A DNA stretch of 64,000 bases, from contig NC_088780.1 in assembly GCF_958450345.1 (NCBI RefSeq), positions 23,719,167-23,783,166 on the forward strand, written 5' to 3'. The stretch comes from Calliphora vicina. Its lineage: Eukaryota; Arthropoda; Insecta; Diptera; Calliphoridae. Positions 12,809-24,787 of the stretch are shown piece after piece. Positions within the stretch are counted from its first letter, which is position 1, and every line of letters begins with the position of its first letter. The translations under genes were made by a program, and so were the position numbers. The notes under the pieces were generated by a model. It ran no database searches. It was not told the origin of the DNA and worked only from the letters and a program-made list of their open reading frames with translations.

Positions 12809-13260
12809 TACATTGATTTACATGTATTCTGTTGTTGCAAGACTTTTTGACAACAAACTTAGATTCTTTGTCTCTCATTAGCGCTTCTATATATGTTTTA
12901 TTCTATGTCCTATATGAATACAAATTATCATTCAATAATACGTTTTTTTTTTTAACTATTTTTACCCTTTTAAACCGCTTCTCACAAATTCACATATCGA
13001 ATACAAGCTTTTTTTTTGAACTTGGACAGAACAACGTCTGTCGGGTCAGATAGTTTAAAATATATGTTTTTTGGCTTATCTACGCAACTTTGTCTAGGAT
13101 TTTAATAGTTGGCGCCGTTTGCAGACTCCCTAGTTTTAACATAGAATTAAAGCTTAACTTATTATTTAAAATGTCAATCAAAACTTGCTGCCTTTATATA
13201 TATAAAGGAAATTTTCAAATTGGATGTAAATTATAATATTGTATTTTCTCCACCCAGCGC
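12809..13260. other. AT-rich flank, nothing recognised
   Basis: No gene is supported. A 73-codon ORF at 12832-13053 starts from a non-ATG codon and shows no recognisable similarity. Confidence 0.4.
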
Positions 13261-13560
13261 ATATGAATTAAAAAACAAGTAAGAGAGCTACATATATTCG
13301 GCAGTACCGAATTAAAAATATTTTTATTTAAACAAAATTTTTTTTTTTAATTTTTTTTTAAATTTTTTTTTTTAATTTTTAAAATTTTTTTTATTTATGA
13401 CACCTTTTATTGTATTGTCTAGTAAGAGAGCTAATTTGGCTGTGCCGAATCTTATCTTCACCAAATTATACTTAAAAATAATTTTTTTTAGATATTTTTA
13501 TTTAAACAAAATTAATTTTTTTTTCAAAATTGTTTTTTAATTTTTTTTTAAAAAAGTTTC
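13261..13560 (+). repeat. Two truncated copies of dispersed repeat D
   Basis: The opening phrase AAGTAAGAGAGCT occurs at about 13277 and TAGTAAGAGAGCTAA at about 13421. Each is followed by TTCGGC.GTRCCGAAT and then very long T/A homopolymer blocks. The same opening occurs at 31291 and 63429. I recognise this as a high-copy fly repeat but cannot assign its class. Confidence 0.65.
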
Positions 13561-15246
13561 TTTTTATAACATAAATAACAAGTAATATCTCGTTTTTGTC
13601 TTTAAAATACTGAAACAAAAATTAAAATAACTATTGTTGAATTTGAAAAATTGCGAAAAAAAATTCGAGGTACTAAACTATTACGATCTACCCTAAACCA
13701 GTTTTTTCAAAATAACTAAACATTTTGAGTGTGTTTCAAAAACTTTGAAATCGGTTTAAACTTTAAACTTCGAAAGCATTTTTTTAAGTATCTTACATTG
13801 AAATTTTATTTTAATTCTACTGCCGCTGACCATGTTTTTAAAAAAATGCAACCTTTGACATTTGTAAATATTGGAGCTTAAAATTCTACTGGCCGAAGGT
13901 TGTAATTTTCTAAAAAAAAAAAATTAGCTAAAAAGCTCTTAACAAATGTCAGTTGTTAATTCTATTAAAAATAATGAAAAAATACATAAAAACACCTCTT
14001 TTACTTGTCTTATCTATCATATCACATTTATACAAAAACTCAAAAAAAAAAATCTAAAATTTATTTTTAATCGTTCATTACTTTTTGTATTATGATTAGA
14101 TTTTTATGATTAAAAATAAAAATTAAAGCTTAAAGTCCCACCTATTCAACAAAAAACAATCTTAAACAAATCCTGATCCATTCAAAATTCACAGATTTTT
14201 GATCATAAAATGAACAAAATATTCCACTGTGTGCTGTGAGAAATTCTGATCGGTTAAGTTAAGTTTGCATTTTTTTATATTTTGTATATACCAGATATTG
14301 TTAACTTTGGGGTATTGTGACGCCGCCCTAAAAATCTAAACCCTGTTATGACTCTTCTATATCCATGGACAGTTGTACTAAAATCGGCCTATCCGTTTAG
14401 AAATTACAGATTTATTTACGCTTTTTTCGAAGTTCTGCCACTGTGCAACGTAAACTGTTGAAGGCACCTCCATCAAGGCGTATGTTTAATATTTATTAAA
14501 GAACATAAAGTATACTCACCAAAATGTTCACACACGAATTTTTAAAAATTTCTCACAAACTTATTTTCCCCTTAATGCCAATAATAGTATATAATATTAA
14601 AAGTAACAAATATATTAAACTTTTCTCTCTACTTGACACACTTAACCCATTGTCATAACAAAAAATTTACCAACAATTGCATTTTCTGAAAACCTACTCC
14701 TCCCCTTCACATTCACATCCTTTAAAACTTTAATTTTAATACAAAATAAACAACATCAAAAACACAACACACATCTCAATTGAAAACTTATTGTTATAGT
14801 TTTATTTTTATTTGCATGTAATATTATTCGTGTATGTATTTGTGTAACTTGCAACAACCAAATGTATATGAAAACCCGAAAAAATAAAAACGAAAATTGT
14901 ATTAAAAGTCATTGCACTTACCCTAAAAGGCAAACAGGAAAAAAATACCAGACTACATAACTTTCACATTTTGTATGTATTTGGAGTGGAATAATAAGAA
15001 TAGTAAAAAAAAATATTACCAACTCCCATTATGGACGGGCGAACAACATAAACTTTATGTTTTTAAGGCAAAAGTACAATTCGGTTGACACAACTTCACT
15101 GAAGTATTCGTTTGATATGGTTAAACAGCCGAATAAAAATTAAGTGGAGACCAGGAAGGGACTTGTTGCCATGTTAAAATGTCAAATTTCTTAATCTCCC
15201 GCGATGGAAGGCATGATCAAAATGGGCATAGTATTCATGGACGTTA
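13561..15246. other. AT-rich flank with possible CACTGTG element end
   Basis: No gene is supported. A CACTGTG motif at about 14450 (RC CACAGTGG) looks like the right end of a Transib-like element, but no left partner or 5-bp duplication was found. The rest is ordinary AT-rich sequence. Confidence 0.4.
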
Positions 15247-15404
15247 GTAAGTGCTGGTTCACACACGTCAAGTTTACTTGCGCAATTCTTGAGATTGTAG
15301 ATGAGAGAGGGGATTGTAAAGATTTTCTTATTTTTCTTCCTCTCTCTCTTCTATAAACTCAAGACTTGCTCAAGTAAACTTGACGTGTGTTAACCAACAC
15401 TTAC
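15247..15404. mobile_element. MITE with inverted ends of about 45 bp
   Basis: The left arm (GTAAGTGCTGGTTCACACAC then GTCAAGTTTACTTG and TCTTGAG) is the inverse of the right arm (CTCAAGACTTG, CAAGTAAACTTGAC, GTGTGTTAACCAACACTTAC) with few mismatches. The centre is only about 60 bp, rich in TCTCTC. The target duplication is ambiguous, and nothing is coded. Confidence 0.75.
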
Positions 15405-16545
15405 AATTCATATATCAAAACTGAAAGACCTATAATTTTCCAAGTTAAGCATTTCTGTAAAAATTAAAGCCTTCAAATTTTGTTGTCCATCAACTTCTTA
15501 TCCTACTGATATTTTGATAAATTCAAAACAGTTATTAATCTGAAATTCTTATTAATAATTTTACAAACCCAACCCAACATATAAATACCTGTCATCCAAA
15601 ATAATTCGGTTGTCTATCCTTCACGTACATTTATTTACAATCAAAAAGTTCTACGACTACACACAAAAACCTACATCCTTTCCATGCTTTTAAAATACAA
15701 GCAACATATGTTGAACACAACACATTTCTACAAAATTTTTACCCCAAAATTTGTACATTAAAAAAAACTGAAAATTTTGTTAAAAGTTTGTTGCCAGTAC
15801 AACAATAATGATGATGTTGATGGTGATGAGGTTGTTGATGGAAAAAAGGTAACAAATTTTACAATATTTTTAGAGCCATATAACAAACCAATAACAGCAG
15901 CAGCAACGTCTAGCACAAAAAAAAACTAACACCAACTACTGTACTCCTATAGGTACATATATACAACAAATCTGAAGTAAATATTTGTTGTAAGTACATA
16001 TTTTGTGTTTTTTTTTTTTGTATAATTTGATAATTGCTATAAAATAAGAAAAACCAAAAAATAAAATAGATGAAATAATAAAGTTTTTTGTTAGTTTATA
16101 GAATTTGCAGAGTACGTTAGGTATGCTAGAATTTTTTGTTTTACGAAGCAACAATATAGAACATGCCAAAATAATAAATTCTGTTTTTACTTTAGGGTAT
16201 TTATTTTTTGTTGGAAATAACTTTGTTTAAATGAGATAGTATTTAAATATGTCAGAAAGAAAAATAATAGTTTTGGAAACAATATATACATCAGAGTCCA
16301 AATATTTAATGTCAAAAAAGTTGAATATTATGAAAGTTTACAAAGGTATTTCAGCATATTCAAGCACCGGGTAAATATGTTTCAACAATTAGGGTTTAAA
16401 AACAGTTACAAAGCTGCTTTAAAGTAACTAAGTATATTTCGATGAAATATAAGTGCATAAATTGGAAGTTATGCATATACCAAAAGACCAAGTACAATAC
16501 TCAAATTACAATCAGTAAAATTGACTGATTACAACAAAATTATAT
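15405..16545. other. AT-rich flank with short trinucleotide patches
   Basis: A GATGATGTTGATGGTGATGA patch (about 15809) and an ACAGCAGCAGCAAC patch (about 15892) are visible. No gene is supported; the minus-strand ORF at 15936-16169 is AT-run low complexity. Confidence 0.4.
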
Positions 16546-16914
16546 ACAAATTACAGGGACGTAAATAACTGTTATCCAGAAAATTTTAAATCAAAACATA
16601 TATTGTTATATACCAATAGATTCATATTGACGTGCTCTTTCAGAATCTATTTCAACTCCACAGTTAACATTTATTTTTCAACTTAAAAATAAAAGGTCGT
16701 ATGAAAGTCTTAAAAAAGAGTTTTAAATAGCCTTCATAAAAAAACTCATTTAGGAGTTTAATTTTTCTCGTCAGTAAATAAGACCCTTTTCTTTTATTTT
16801 CTACTTTTTTCAGTATTTTTCTTATTGAGTCTGTCTGATATAATGTTTGAAGTAATTTATTTGTTTAAAAAAAAACAACAATTTGATAATGCATTGCAAA
16901 TGATCTGACCAGCA

Positions 16915-17545
16915 CACAGTGGTTAATTTGACCTAGTTTTTAGGCCATAATTAATTTCAGGCAAAGTTTTGCACCGATATGGCTGAAATTTAAAATTTAA
17001 GAGTTTTGCATAAGCACGCAAAGCTGGGTTTATTGATTTTTGAATTGAGCTGAGGCTGTCTGAAAGAAAATGATATAAATGAAAAACCGAAAAAAACCGA
17101 AACGATAAATTACTAAAAATTAATTCAGAATTCTTTTATTAACACTTTTTATCAATGAAAAACACGGCCAACATTACCACAAGCTTATGCAAAGTTTATA
17201 TTAACGAAAAAGTCATTAATTTGAGGTTAAGTTAGAATTACAAATTTTGTTAACAAAAGTAATAACGTCCACCAAAATGTTTTGTTTTTTTAATTACTTA
17301 CTAACCCCTCTATTTACCGTATTATGCACAATTTCCTTCTATTTGTTTAATAACTAATAAAAAACGTTTTAATTCATATCAAAATTACACTTTTTGTGTT
17401 GCACTGGCTTGGTTTTTTACAAAAACCAAATATGCAGTTATTTGCTTTGATTTATTCCTAATCAGACGTCATTAACAAAAACATTATAATTGTCACTGCA
17501 AAAAATTGTTTTTGGCCAAGATATTGGGTTAAATTATCTATTGTG
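16915..17545. mobile_element. Transib-like element nested in hAT element
   Basis: The left end CACAGTGGTTAATTTGACC (16915) pairs with the right end, whose inverse reads CACAATAGATAATTTAACC (ending 17545). They are flanked by cagca (16910-16914) and cagcg (17546-17550), a 5-bp duplication with one mismatch. CACARTG ends plus a 5-bp GC-rich duplication are diagnostic of Transib. The 631 bp inside have no transposase, so it is non-autonomous. Confidence 0.7.
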
Positions 17546-17597
17546 CAGCGGCATGCTTTAGGTGTCAATTTACAAAAAAAAAATATATATATTTTCT

Positions 17598-17715
17598 GAA
17601 GGGAAAAATAAAACTCCTCAAGTGACTTTTATTTTGTGACGGGAAAAATAAAACTCCCCAAATGAGTTTTTTTTCTGACGGGTAAAATAAAACTCCTCAA
17701 ATGATTTTTTTTACG
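17598..17715 (+). repeat. Three tandem copies of a ~40-bp unit
   Basis: GAAGGGAAAAATAAAACTCC, GACGGGAAAAATAAAACTCC and GACGGGTAAAATAAAACTCC start near 17598, 17638 and 17677, each followed by CAARTGA and a T-rich run. These lie in the right arm of the hAT element; a single inverted copy is in the left arm near 16735-16780, so the right arm has expanded. Confidence 0.85.
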
Positions 17716-18033
17716 GCTATGTATACATTTTTTTTAAGAGTTTCATGCGAACTTTTATTTTTACGTTGAAAAATAGCTCTTTTAGATCGATTTTTATTTT
17801 TAATGTCACAAAATAACTGTTATAAAATAACTTTTTTGATATCACTTATAACAGCTAAGGTCCCTGACAAATTATAATTTAATATATAATTAATATATCT
17901 CAGCAAAAGTTTTTTAAATTTTAATAATGACAACTAGATACTACATACCTTTTTGTAATTAGTGGTCGTTACCCAGCACATTATTTTATTTATTGGATGT
18001 GTGATTTAAAAATTCAAATTTTTAGGTTTTATT

Positions 18034-18765
18034 TTGAAAGATTTGTACAATATAAATTTATTCAAAGTATTGGCCATTGTTAGTTATGACCCTTTCCCAA
18101 CATATAGATTCCGAGGCAAAATAACTGCTCATATTTTGAGGCCAAGACTGAATCATGCGAATATCGTTTCGCACAGAGAACGTTCTGCATCGTTCGAAAC
18201 AAATAGTAGTCGAACGGGGCACGATCTCGATAATGAAGTGGGTGAGGCAAAACTTTCCAATCACTTCATTCTAAAAACTTTTTACAGGTATTGAAACATA
18301 TGGCCAAGCGCTGTCATTATGTGATATTACGGTTTCATATCTGGCTGTATATTCTGGACGTTTCTCAGCCAATGTTCGCTTCAACTGAAACAGTTGCATT
18401 TGGTACAAGTTCCCTGGGATGGTCTGGTAAAATGTCAGCAGCTCCTACCAAATACAGAACATTACCTTAGTGCCATGGATATTTGGCTTGCATAATGGAT
18501 TCATTTCTATCATTTAAGTAATGATATGGTGCAGAACCTATTTTCTTTTATAGCGTTCAAATTAATTTCGGACATGAAGAATCGTCTTTTAAGGTCTCTC
18601 GATTTCAATCATGTGGTACCCAATTTCCAAGCTTTTGGTTGAATCCTGCTGCTTGAATAGCTCCCAATATTTTTGCAAGCTCTTATTGAGTTTTACAATA
18701 ATTTTCATGGAATAATGCCCCCAATTCTTGGTTATTGTAAGTCACGCATTTTTAAGTCAGACACC
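18034..18765 (-). pseudogene. Mariner transposase relic
   Basis: Read on the minus strand, decayed frames give, in order, ELAKILGAIQAAGF, GNWVPHD, KPNIHGTKVM, AEKRPEY, then HNDSA in place of the mariner HDNA block, and finally LFRSMQN-like and NNGQYFE segments near the C-terminus at 18058. This is the order of helix-turn-helix, WVPHEL and DD34D catalytic blocks in mariner transposases. Many stops and frame changes mean it cannot be active. The N-terminal start and inverted ends are not visible. The call rests on motif order recognised by eye. Confidence 0.8.
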
Positions 18766-18814
18766 CAATAAATAAACACAATTATTTTTTCTTCAAACTT
18801 TTTATCAAACTTTT

Positions 18815-19035
18815 GTACCACATGTTCTAAAATCCCAAAGCAGGGATCAGTAAACGGAAAGTAGATTTGGAAACCTTGATGTGCTTTCTATTTATTCCTA
18901 AAGTATTATCTTTGAATAGAAGGAAATTTCAAGGAAAAAAGAAGGACCCTATGGGCAAAATTGTAACAAATAACATTGGCTCCAATTTTTAGGAATTGCG
19001 GGATTCTCATTGAGTTTTGCCGCTTTTTGATACAT
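18815..19035. repeat. Dispersed repeat J, copy 1
   Basis: Starting at ACCACATGTTCTAAAATCCC, this stretch is similar to 59560-59770 (shared later phrases: CCCTGGGGCAAAATTGT-like, TTTTAGGAATYGCGGGATTC). The copies are about 40 kb apart in the same orientation. No class was assigned and no coding seen. Confidence 0.6.
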
Positions 19036-21194
19036 CCGAAAGAAGAAAACCTTTGATGGAGAATAAGCCCCCAACAAAACTATCATTGGGAATGTCCCAC
19101 TTAACATTGTAAATTGTTTTCTGATTAATTTAATTTCTTTCTATAGAATTTTGATCGCTCGAAATGCTGCTGGTTAAAGTATTCCCCGGAATGTAAAAAA
19201 ATTAATTTTCTGCACTAAGCCCACGTATATTTCATTTATTTCGTACAATTTTCATAAATTAAATTATGTGCATTTTTATAAGGTTTATAAGAAAAACATT
19301 TATCTTAGCCGAATTCAATGGGAAATAGGTAATGTGGAATTTTTTCCATTTAAAGCGCCAACTGAATCACTTAATTTCCACGAAAAGCCAACTTTTACAT
19401 CATCATATATGTACATAATTATGTTGTGTATACCCTACATTTTCTAAATGTGATTTCAGTATTAAGAGCGGCTTAATACACCAACTAAACGCAGATACTA
19501 AGGGTGCGTCTTTTAAAAAGTCGGCCTAATTACTCAATATATAAATATTTTTATATATTTTATATTTTATACTATTTACTATAAGTGCTGTGTATTTGTT
19601 TGAATTGCAAAAGCAACGAGGAAATTAGCAATTTAATGTACGTGAGCTAATTTAAGTGCAGATGTAATAGTTTGAAGTTGTGAGTTTACAAATTTGCTTC
19701 AGCAGACTCCAAACTGGAAAAAATAACTCGAAATTGGGGATTCTTCTATCGGCTAGTGAAGGCTATAAAACATTCCGCACTGATGATTTTGTGTCGCCAG
19801 TAGTGCTCCTAGAATTCTCCTTTAACCAAATATATCGTTTTTCCATATATTTTCCTTATATGTTTTCCGATATATTGTATTTTCTATACACATATCCTTT
19901 TCATATACATTTCCGTTTCCTTAGTTATATACTTTCTTGTCGAAAGTTTGTTTTCATTTTCATATTATTTATGTTTGTTGCGGTATTTTATTTTGCGCTC
20001 TTTCCTCCATCATATACATATCTATGTATATATGATTATTTTATGCCTCCAGTTATATATTTGTGGTTGTATAAGAAATACAACATAAATGTTTACACAC
20101 ATACAGAAAACAACACTCTTCTAACAGATACCAACCACACTTACTTACATTACAACTCTTAAAGCTTTTACTTTATTCGTTTAAATACGCAGACAAAATA
20201 ATTTATTTCTTCCGCCATGTTTAAGTTAAGCTGCACAAAAAATTAAAAATGAAGAAAAAACAGGCAAAAAAAAAAACACCAGCAGCTATGTTTAGAGAGA
20301 ACAAATTCTGTTTCAGGAAATTCAATCTTATGTCTACTTTAATGTCTTTGATATTTAGTTTTGTCATGGTGTAGAGTAAGAATTTTCTTTCTATGTGCAA
20401 GTTTAATTTGCAAGTGTATCTGTCTGTCTGTCTGCCAGCCAAGCCAGCCTTCCTGACTGGTAAGCCTGTTAACTCGAGCAAAAGTAATTTATTTTCATTA
20501 TATTTTAAAATGAAATTTACTTGTAAAACGAGATATTAAAACACGATTTAAAACACTTGAGCCCTAAAATGTTGTTATTTAGTTGAATGTAGAAAATAAG
20601 ATAAAACTACAAGCTAAATAAGTTATAGTATAACATTTATATACACATTCGCATACTCGTTAAATAACTAAAATGAGAATTGTATTAAAATTAATGCAAT
20701 CAAATTGAAAAGTGCTTAATAATTGTAAGAGTAAATTGCATGTATTTGTCTAAAGAAATTTTTAAATGTAATTAATCATGCGATGTGGTGGTGGCAAGGT
20801 GTTATTTTGTTTTAAAATAAGAGTAGAGATTTGTTGAAAATAGCAAATCTAAATACTTGATTTATTTCGTTTTTGTCATACCAGCTTAACCCATTAATGA
20901 TGGATTGGTAGAAAAATATCTAAAAATAAGAATTGTCTTAGAAAAGTTCTAGCTGAGGTCATTGAAGATGTATTACAAATTTGCTTTTAATTATAGAGAA
21001 AGAATATGACTACTTAAAAATATTGGGATTCTAAAGGGTCATTATATTTATATGTTTGTGGCAACCATTTTTATAATTAATCATTATTTCATAATATGCT
21101 GTTCTCAGATTATGATATCCATGCCAAGAGCAACATAATATGGCATGTATTTCATCATAAAAATTGTTGTCACAAAAATATACTTCACTGCAAC
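19036..21194. other. AT-rich flank, no gene seen
   Basis: The longest ORF (19680-20162) uses a GTG start and is mostly Y/F/I-rich translation of TATATA and TTTC runs; I reject it as a gene. A CTGTCTGTCTGTCTG patch lies near 20420. Near 20886 TTAACCCATTA then GGTAGAAAAATA resembles the left end of the TTAA element at 47931. Confidence 0.4.
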
Positions 21195-21360
21195 CATATA
21201 TATGATTGATACAATCATGTGAATCATAAATTAACCATATTATGGTTACCACAATCATATAAATAATAACTTTGATTATAATATTGTCAAAAAAACTTTT
21301 AAAAATTTTGAAATGGACAGTAAACATTCACAACTATATTTTTCTCTGCGTATAGAAACA
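21195..21360 (+). repeat. Dispersed repeat E, copy 2
   Basis: Closely matches 8065-8230 over about 165 bp in the same orientation, including TATGATTGATACAATCATG, TTAACCATATTATGGTTACC and the final TTTTTCTCTGCGT. The copies diverge by substitutions and small deletions. Confidence 0.6.
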
Positions 21361-21386
21361 ACTCTAGAGAGTTTGATATGTAGGGA

Positions 21387-21749
21387 TTAAGGATTGTTGT
21401 TGATGTCTTCCATTTTAAAAATTTTGAATGGAAGGTCTAGACTAAACATTAGGCCTTCTTCTCTACAGCTTTTCCAAGTAGTAGAGGAAGAATCTGCCAG
21501 ATATACTCTCCCTCCTATTGGCCAAAGATAGACATTGACAGAATGAATTATACACTGTCTCTTCCTCATTACTATAGCCTCTAAAGTTGTCACTGTATCG
21601 TAGAAATAGTAGATACAGAAAGTGTCCTCCAATAGGGACTTCTGAACTTTGACAGTTGACAGCGGCCATACTCTGGAATTGGCTGTCAATAACACTTGCA
21701 AAATAAATGGACACTGGAGCTGTTGGAAACTGACCCTACTTTTCATCAA
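21387..21749 (-). other. Unidentified, less AT-rich segment with overlapping ORFs
   Basis: Two overlapping minus-strand ORFs of 120 and 83 codons occur in a segment with more balanced composition than its neighbours. I do not recognise either product, and neither shows clear splice sites or a signal peptide. It abuts a mariner-type transposase relic on its right, so it could be part of another decayed element. Confidence 0.3.
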
Positions 21750-21759
21750 CTAATCATCT

Positions 21760-22140
21760 TCAGTGAAACAAAATTGTCGATGCACATGGTATCCAAGAGT
21801 GTCCAATGCATCTCAAAAATGTCACTGTTTTGATGATAAACAACTTCTTTTGGATCATAAGGTTTCAACAGGACGGCGCTACGTGCCACACAGCTCATGC
21901 TACACTGGTATTTCTGCAGGAGCGTTTTGAGAGCGTAGTCATCGCATTTGGGGGTGATGCGAACTGGCCACCGAGACCAATTTGACCCCGTTAGACTCTT
22001 TCTTGTGGAATTTTCTTATGTTGGAAGTCTATGCTAATAACTCACAAACTACAGCGGTCCTGAAAGCCAACATAACCAACCAATCTGAAATTCTGTGACA
22101 TCTTCAAACTATTAGTTTGAATAAACGAATAAATTTTTGT
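21760..22140 (+). pseudogene. Mariner-type transposase relic (QQDGATCHTA group)
   Basis: The frame beginning at about 21868 reads FQQDGATCHTAHATLVFLQE, continues to ANWPPRP, and after a one-base frame change gives LDSFLWNFLM and EVYANN. These match the C-terminal catalytic blocks (QQDGATCHT, NWPPRS, LTPLDYFLWG) of a widespread insect Tc1/mariner-like transposase group. At least two in-frame stops and one frameshift are present. A second scrap of the same family lies at 43229-43430. Confidence 0.8.
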
Positions 22141-22318
22141 TTAATTTAAGAAAAATATCTTGATGTCTAACCAGTTTGAAAAGTCCTAGTTGTCGTGATA
22201 AAATGTTATTATTACAACCAAGTAAAGACATCCTTTAACTAATTTAAATCATTAACCACAAAACGTCTAATTTATAAAGATAATTTACAAGTTTACATTT
22301 CTGTCTTTAAATGTTTTT

Positions 22319-22452
22319 TTTTTTTGTATAACCAACACTCAGGGGATACCCCTATATATGCAGTGCATTGTGTTGATGTTAGGAAATAAAGTTGTGAGAA
22401 GGAGGAAAGAGGGGGTAGTGTTTGTTGACGTTTGACTTGAATTGATAAATAT
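22319..22452 (+). repeat. Dispersed repeat I, copy 1
   Basis: TAACCAACACTCAGGGGATACC through GTTGACGTTTGACTTGAATT matches 55727-55860 with scattered changes, in the same orientation. Shared phrases include CCTATATATG.AG and GGAAATAAAGTT. Class unknown. Confidence 0.65.
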
Positions 22453-23660
22453 TAAATTCATCCGTTCGACTAGGGTTAAAGTAGGAAGCGCTTAAAAAAA
22501 ACCTTATTACTGCCTGCCAATATGTTTTTAAATAGAAGAAGGGCTACAATGCCAAATTTCTGAATTTTGTTAAAAAATTCTAAAATGATGTCTGCAGCCG
22601 AAAATCCGCATTTATTTTGCGATAGTTACGTATGGGTTCTCTCTGAACCTCGAATTCGACAATTTAGACGATTAACAAAACCATCAAGGTGAAAATAAGC
22701 TTTATTACTTAGGAAGAATTTTGTCGAATTGTGAACGCCAAACTTTCCATAGTTTCGAATTATTGTTCGGCAATGAAGTATCAGCTGTCAAATTTATTTT
22801 TGTTAAAAATCGTTTTTTATGGAAACTTATTATTGTTGGTGCAAAATACATATTTCTTTGAGCAAATTCGATTTTCAGAGAAATGGACAGACATAATATC
22901 TAAAATCATTAGGCCTAATAAACATTAAACATTTTACATTTATACTGGAAATAGCTACAACCTATAATGTCTAATATAGAATTACACAATTAACTTAAAA
23001 ATGTTTTAAAATTAGTTTTAATTAGATGCTAAATTCATTGTCAATTTCTGACATTAAATAAAACCTATTAATCTTTTAACTTTAAATTTTCTACCAACTT
23101 TAAGAAATTGCTTGTCAGCTAAGTTTCCATAAAGTTGTATACACATAATCCTATCTTTAACTTCATCACAGCCTACATTTTGTTTCTCTACATTTGCCAA
23201 ATAAATAAAGACATACAGTTTCCTAAACGAACAATCTACATACTTATGTATATGCTAAGTACTTAAGGTAAATTATTTCCAGCTATTAATGTAATTTACT
23301 TTTTTCTGTCTTTTTTACTTTCATCTTATGCTCAAACAACTTTAAGACATCATTATTATATTTAGACTCGAACAAATATAAATAAACAACGATATAAAAA
23401 GTAGTAAAACCTTTAGCATATTTTTGCAAATAAACCAGTTGTGAGTAGGACAGAAGAAAATATGTGGCAGACACTCAAACATAAAACTAAAATAAATGAG
23501 GCTTAAATACACTAACTAATATTATATTAGTATTTGTTTTAGTTAAATGTTAGAGTGAGTATTTAGTGTGATTGTAGTTGTTTAGTTATTTACTAAACGG
23601 GAAAACATGCTAGGTCTTCACTTTGTAGGCCTTATAAAAGACCTTTTTACACATTATATA
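22453..23660. other. AT-rich flank, nothing recognised
   Basis: Short chance ORFs only (22731-22928, 23286-23474). No RNA gene, repeat border or splice-flanked exon was recognised. Confidence 0.4.
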
Positions 23661-23880
23661 CGCAGAGAAAACAGATTTGTATGATTCGGTTGCACACATA
23701 GAATAATTCGGTTCTATCAACTGAAAGTCAGTTGATAAAAAAGAATTTCAGTTGAAGCAACCAACGTTTCTTAACATTTCAAAATTTTCATAGCCACAAC
23801 CATAAAATTCGATCACTAAGACCGAATCATTCGATTGGCGACAAATTTGGTTACTTCTACGAATATATTTCCTCTGTGTA
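23661..23880. mobile_element. MITE family F, copy 1
   Basis: Ends are CGCAGAGAAAACAGATTTG on the left and CCTCTGTGTAAT on the right, inverted relatives of each other. Internal phrases (TATCAACTGA..GTCAGTTGATAA, CGAATCATTCGATTGGCGACAAATTTGG) recur at 62150-62395 in the same element. Internal dyads around TTCAGTTGA give it strong foldback character. No coding. Confidence 0.7.
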
Positions 23881-24239
23881 ATATTCGATACTTAGTATAC
23901 TCTGTCTTCTTGCAGAAGATTTTCTAAAAGGACTTTGCTTTTACTTCTAAACAATCTCATACATACAAAACTGATTTCCATTATAAGGTCTAACAAACTT
24001 TTATTTGAAATTCTTACATGTTGTCTATCTATAATAAAATTTATTTTGCTCCTTTTCAAAACTGCTCTAAAAAATGGAGTCTTTTTTTTCACAACATTTC
24101 ACAACATAAAATTTAATTTTATGTTGTGAAATTCGCGTAAAGTAGTTCTCAATAAAGTAATTTCTATATAAAACTGCACACGTTGCTCTTTAAAGTCCAT
24201 TCTTTATGTTTTATTCTAAATTCATTAAGAAACTTTCCT

Positions 24240-24520
24240 TAACAGCCCTCTCTAAAGTCTTTCATTTGCAGGTCTTTGAATATAAGTTCCCACGTAGACA
24301 TTCTATCAAGAATTAAATGGCAGGTGTCCCTTCAGGCCATCAACAGAAAACCTTCTAATATGCCTGTTAAAGTGGGCCTTCTATGAACAGAAACCATTAT
24401 GGAAGGCCTACAAATTCAGGCTTACAATCCATGTGAAACGATTTTCCATTCGGCTTGATGCTCTTGTGTCTGAAAAATAAGGCCCTTTGGAAGGCCCCTC
24501 TACAGCATCTTCTACCCGCT
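24240..24520. other. Unidentified, less AT-rich island
   Basis: The stretch with GGCAGGTGTCCCTTCAGGCC, AAAGTGGGCCTTCTATG, GGAAGGCCTAC and GGCCCTTTGGAAGGCCCC is notably richer in GGCC than anything around it. No long ORF or known domain is seen. It may be an unrecognised repeat or an upstream non-coding exon or element; I cannot decide. Confidence 0.3.
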
Positions 24521-24787
24521 CTTTATGTATGATAATGTGTTTTTGCAAAAGTATTATGCAGAACATTAAGTTGGCAATTAGTTGCTAATTTCTCTCATTG
24601 TGACTATATCGGGTGAAGTCACCTGTACCTATAAATGACATCATTAAGAGTAACCTTCAAAATATGTAAAACTATTAAGTTGCAAAAAAGAATAACAATA
24701 TTGACGAGATATACACAGAAAAAAGTATTTCTCAAAAATGTTCAATTAATCGATTTTTAAGTAAATACAATTTTATTTAAACTTTAT

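Larger units (their letters stand above)
16554..17866. mobile_element. hAT-type element with perfect 8-bp duplication, carrying a nested element
   Basis: The ends read CAGGGAC (16554) and GTCCCTG (17866). They are flanked by identical 8-bp sequences, acaaatta at 16546-16553 and 17867-17874, as expected for hAT insertion. Subterminal parts are inverted copies: TTTTTCAACTTAAAAATAAA near 16675 and its inverse near 17757-17780, with ACTCATTTAGGAGTTTAATTTTTC near 16745 matching the inverse of the 17600-17715 repeats. A second element occupies 16915-17545, so the original hAT element was about 680 bp. No transposase was seen. Confidence 0.85.

Noticed and set aside
11566..14456. A single Transib element between CACAGTGG at 11566 and CACTGTG at 14450
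   Set aside because: The flanking 5 bases do not match (cgctg versus caacg) and the end sequences diverge immediately.
19680..20162. 160-codon plus-strand ORF
   Set aside because: GTG start, composition dominated by Tyr/Phe/Ile from TATATA and TTTC runs, no family resemblance, no splice context.
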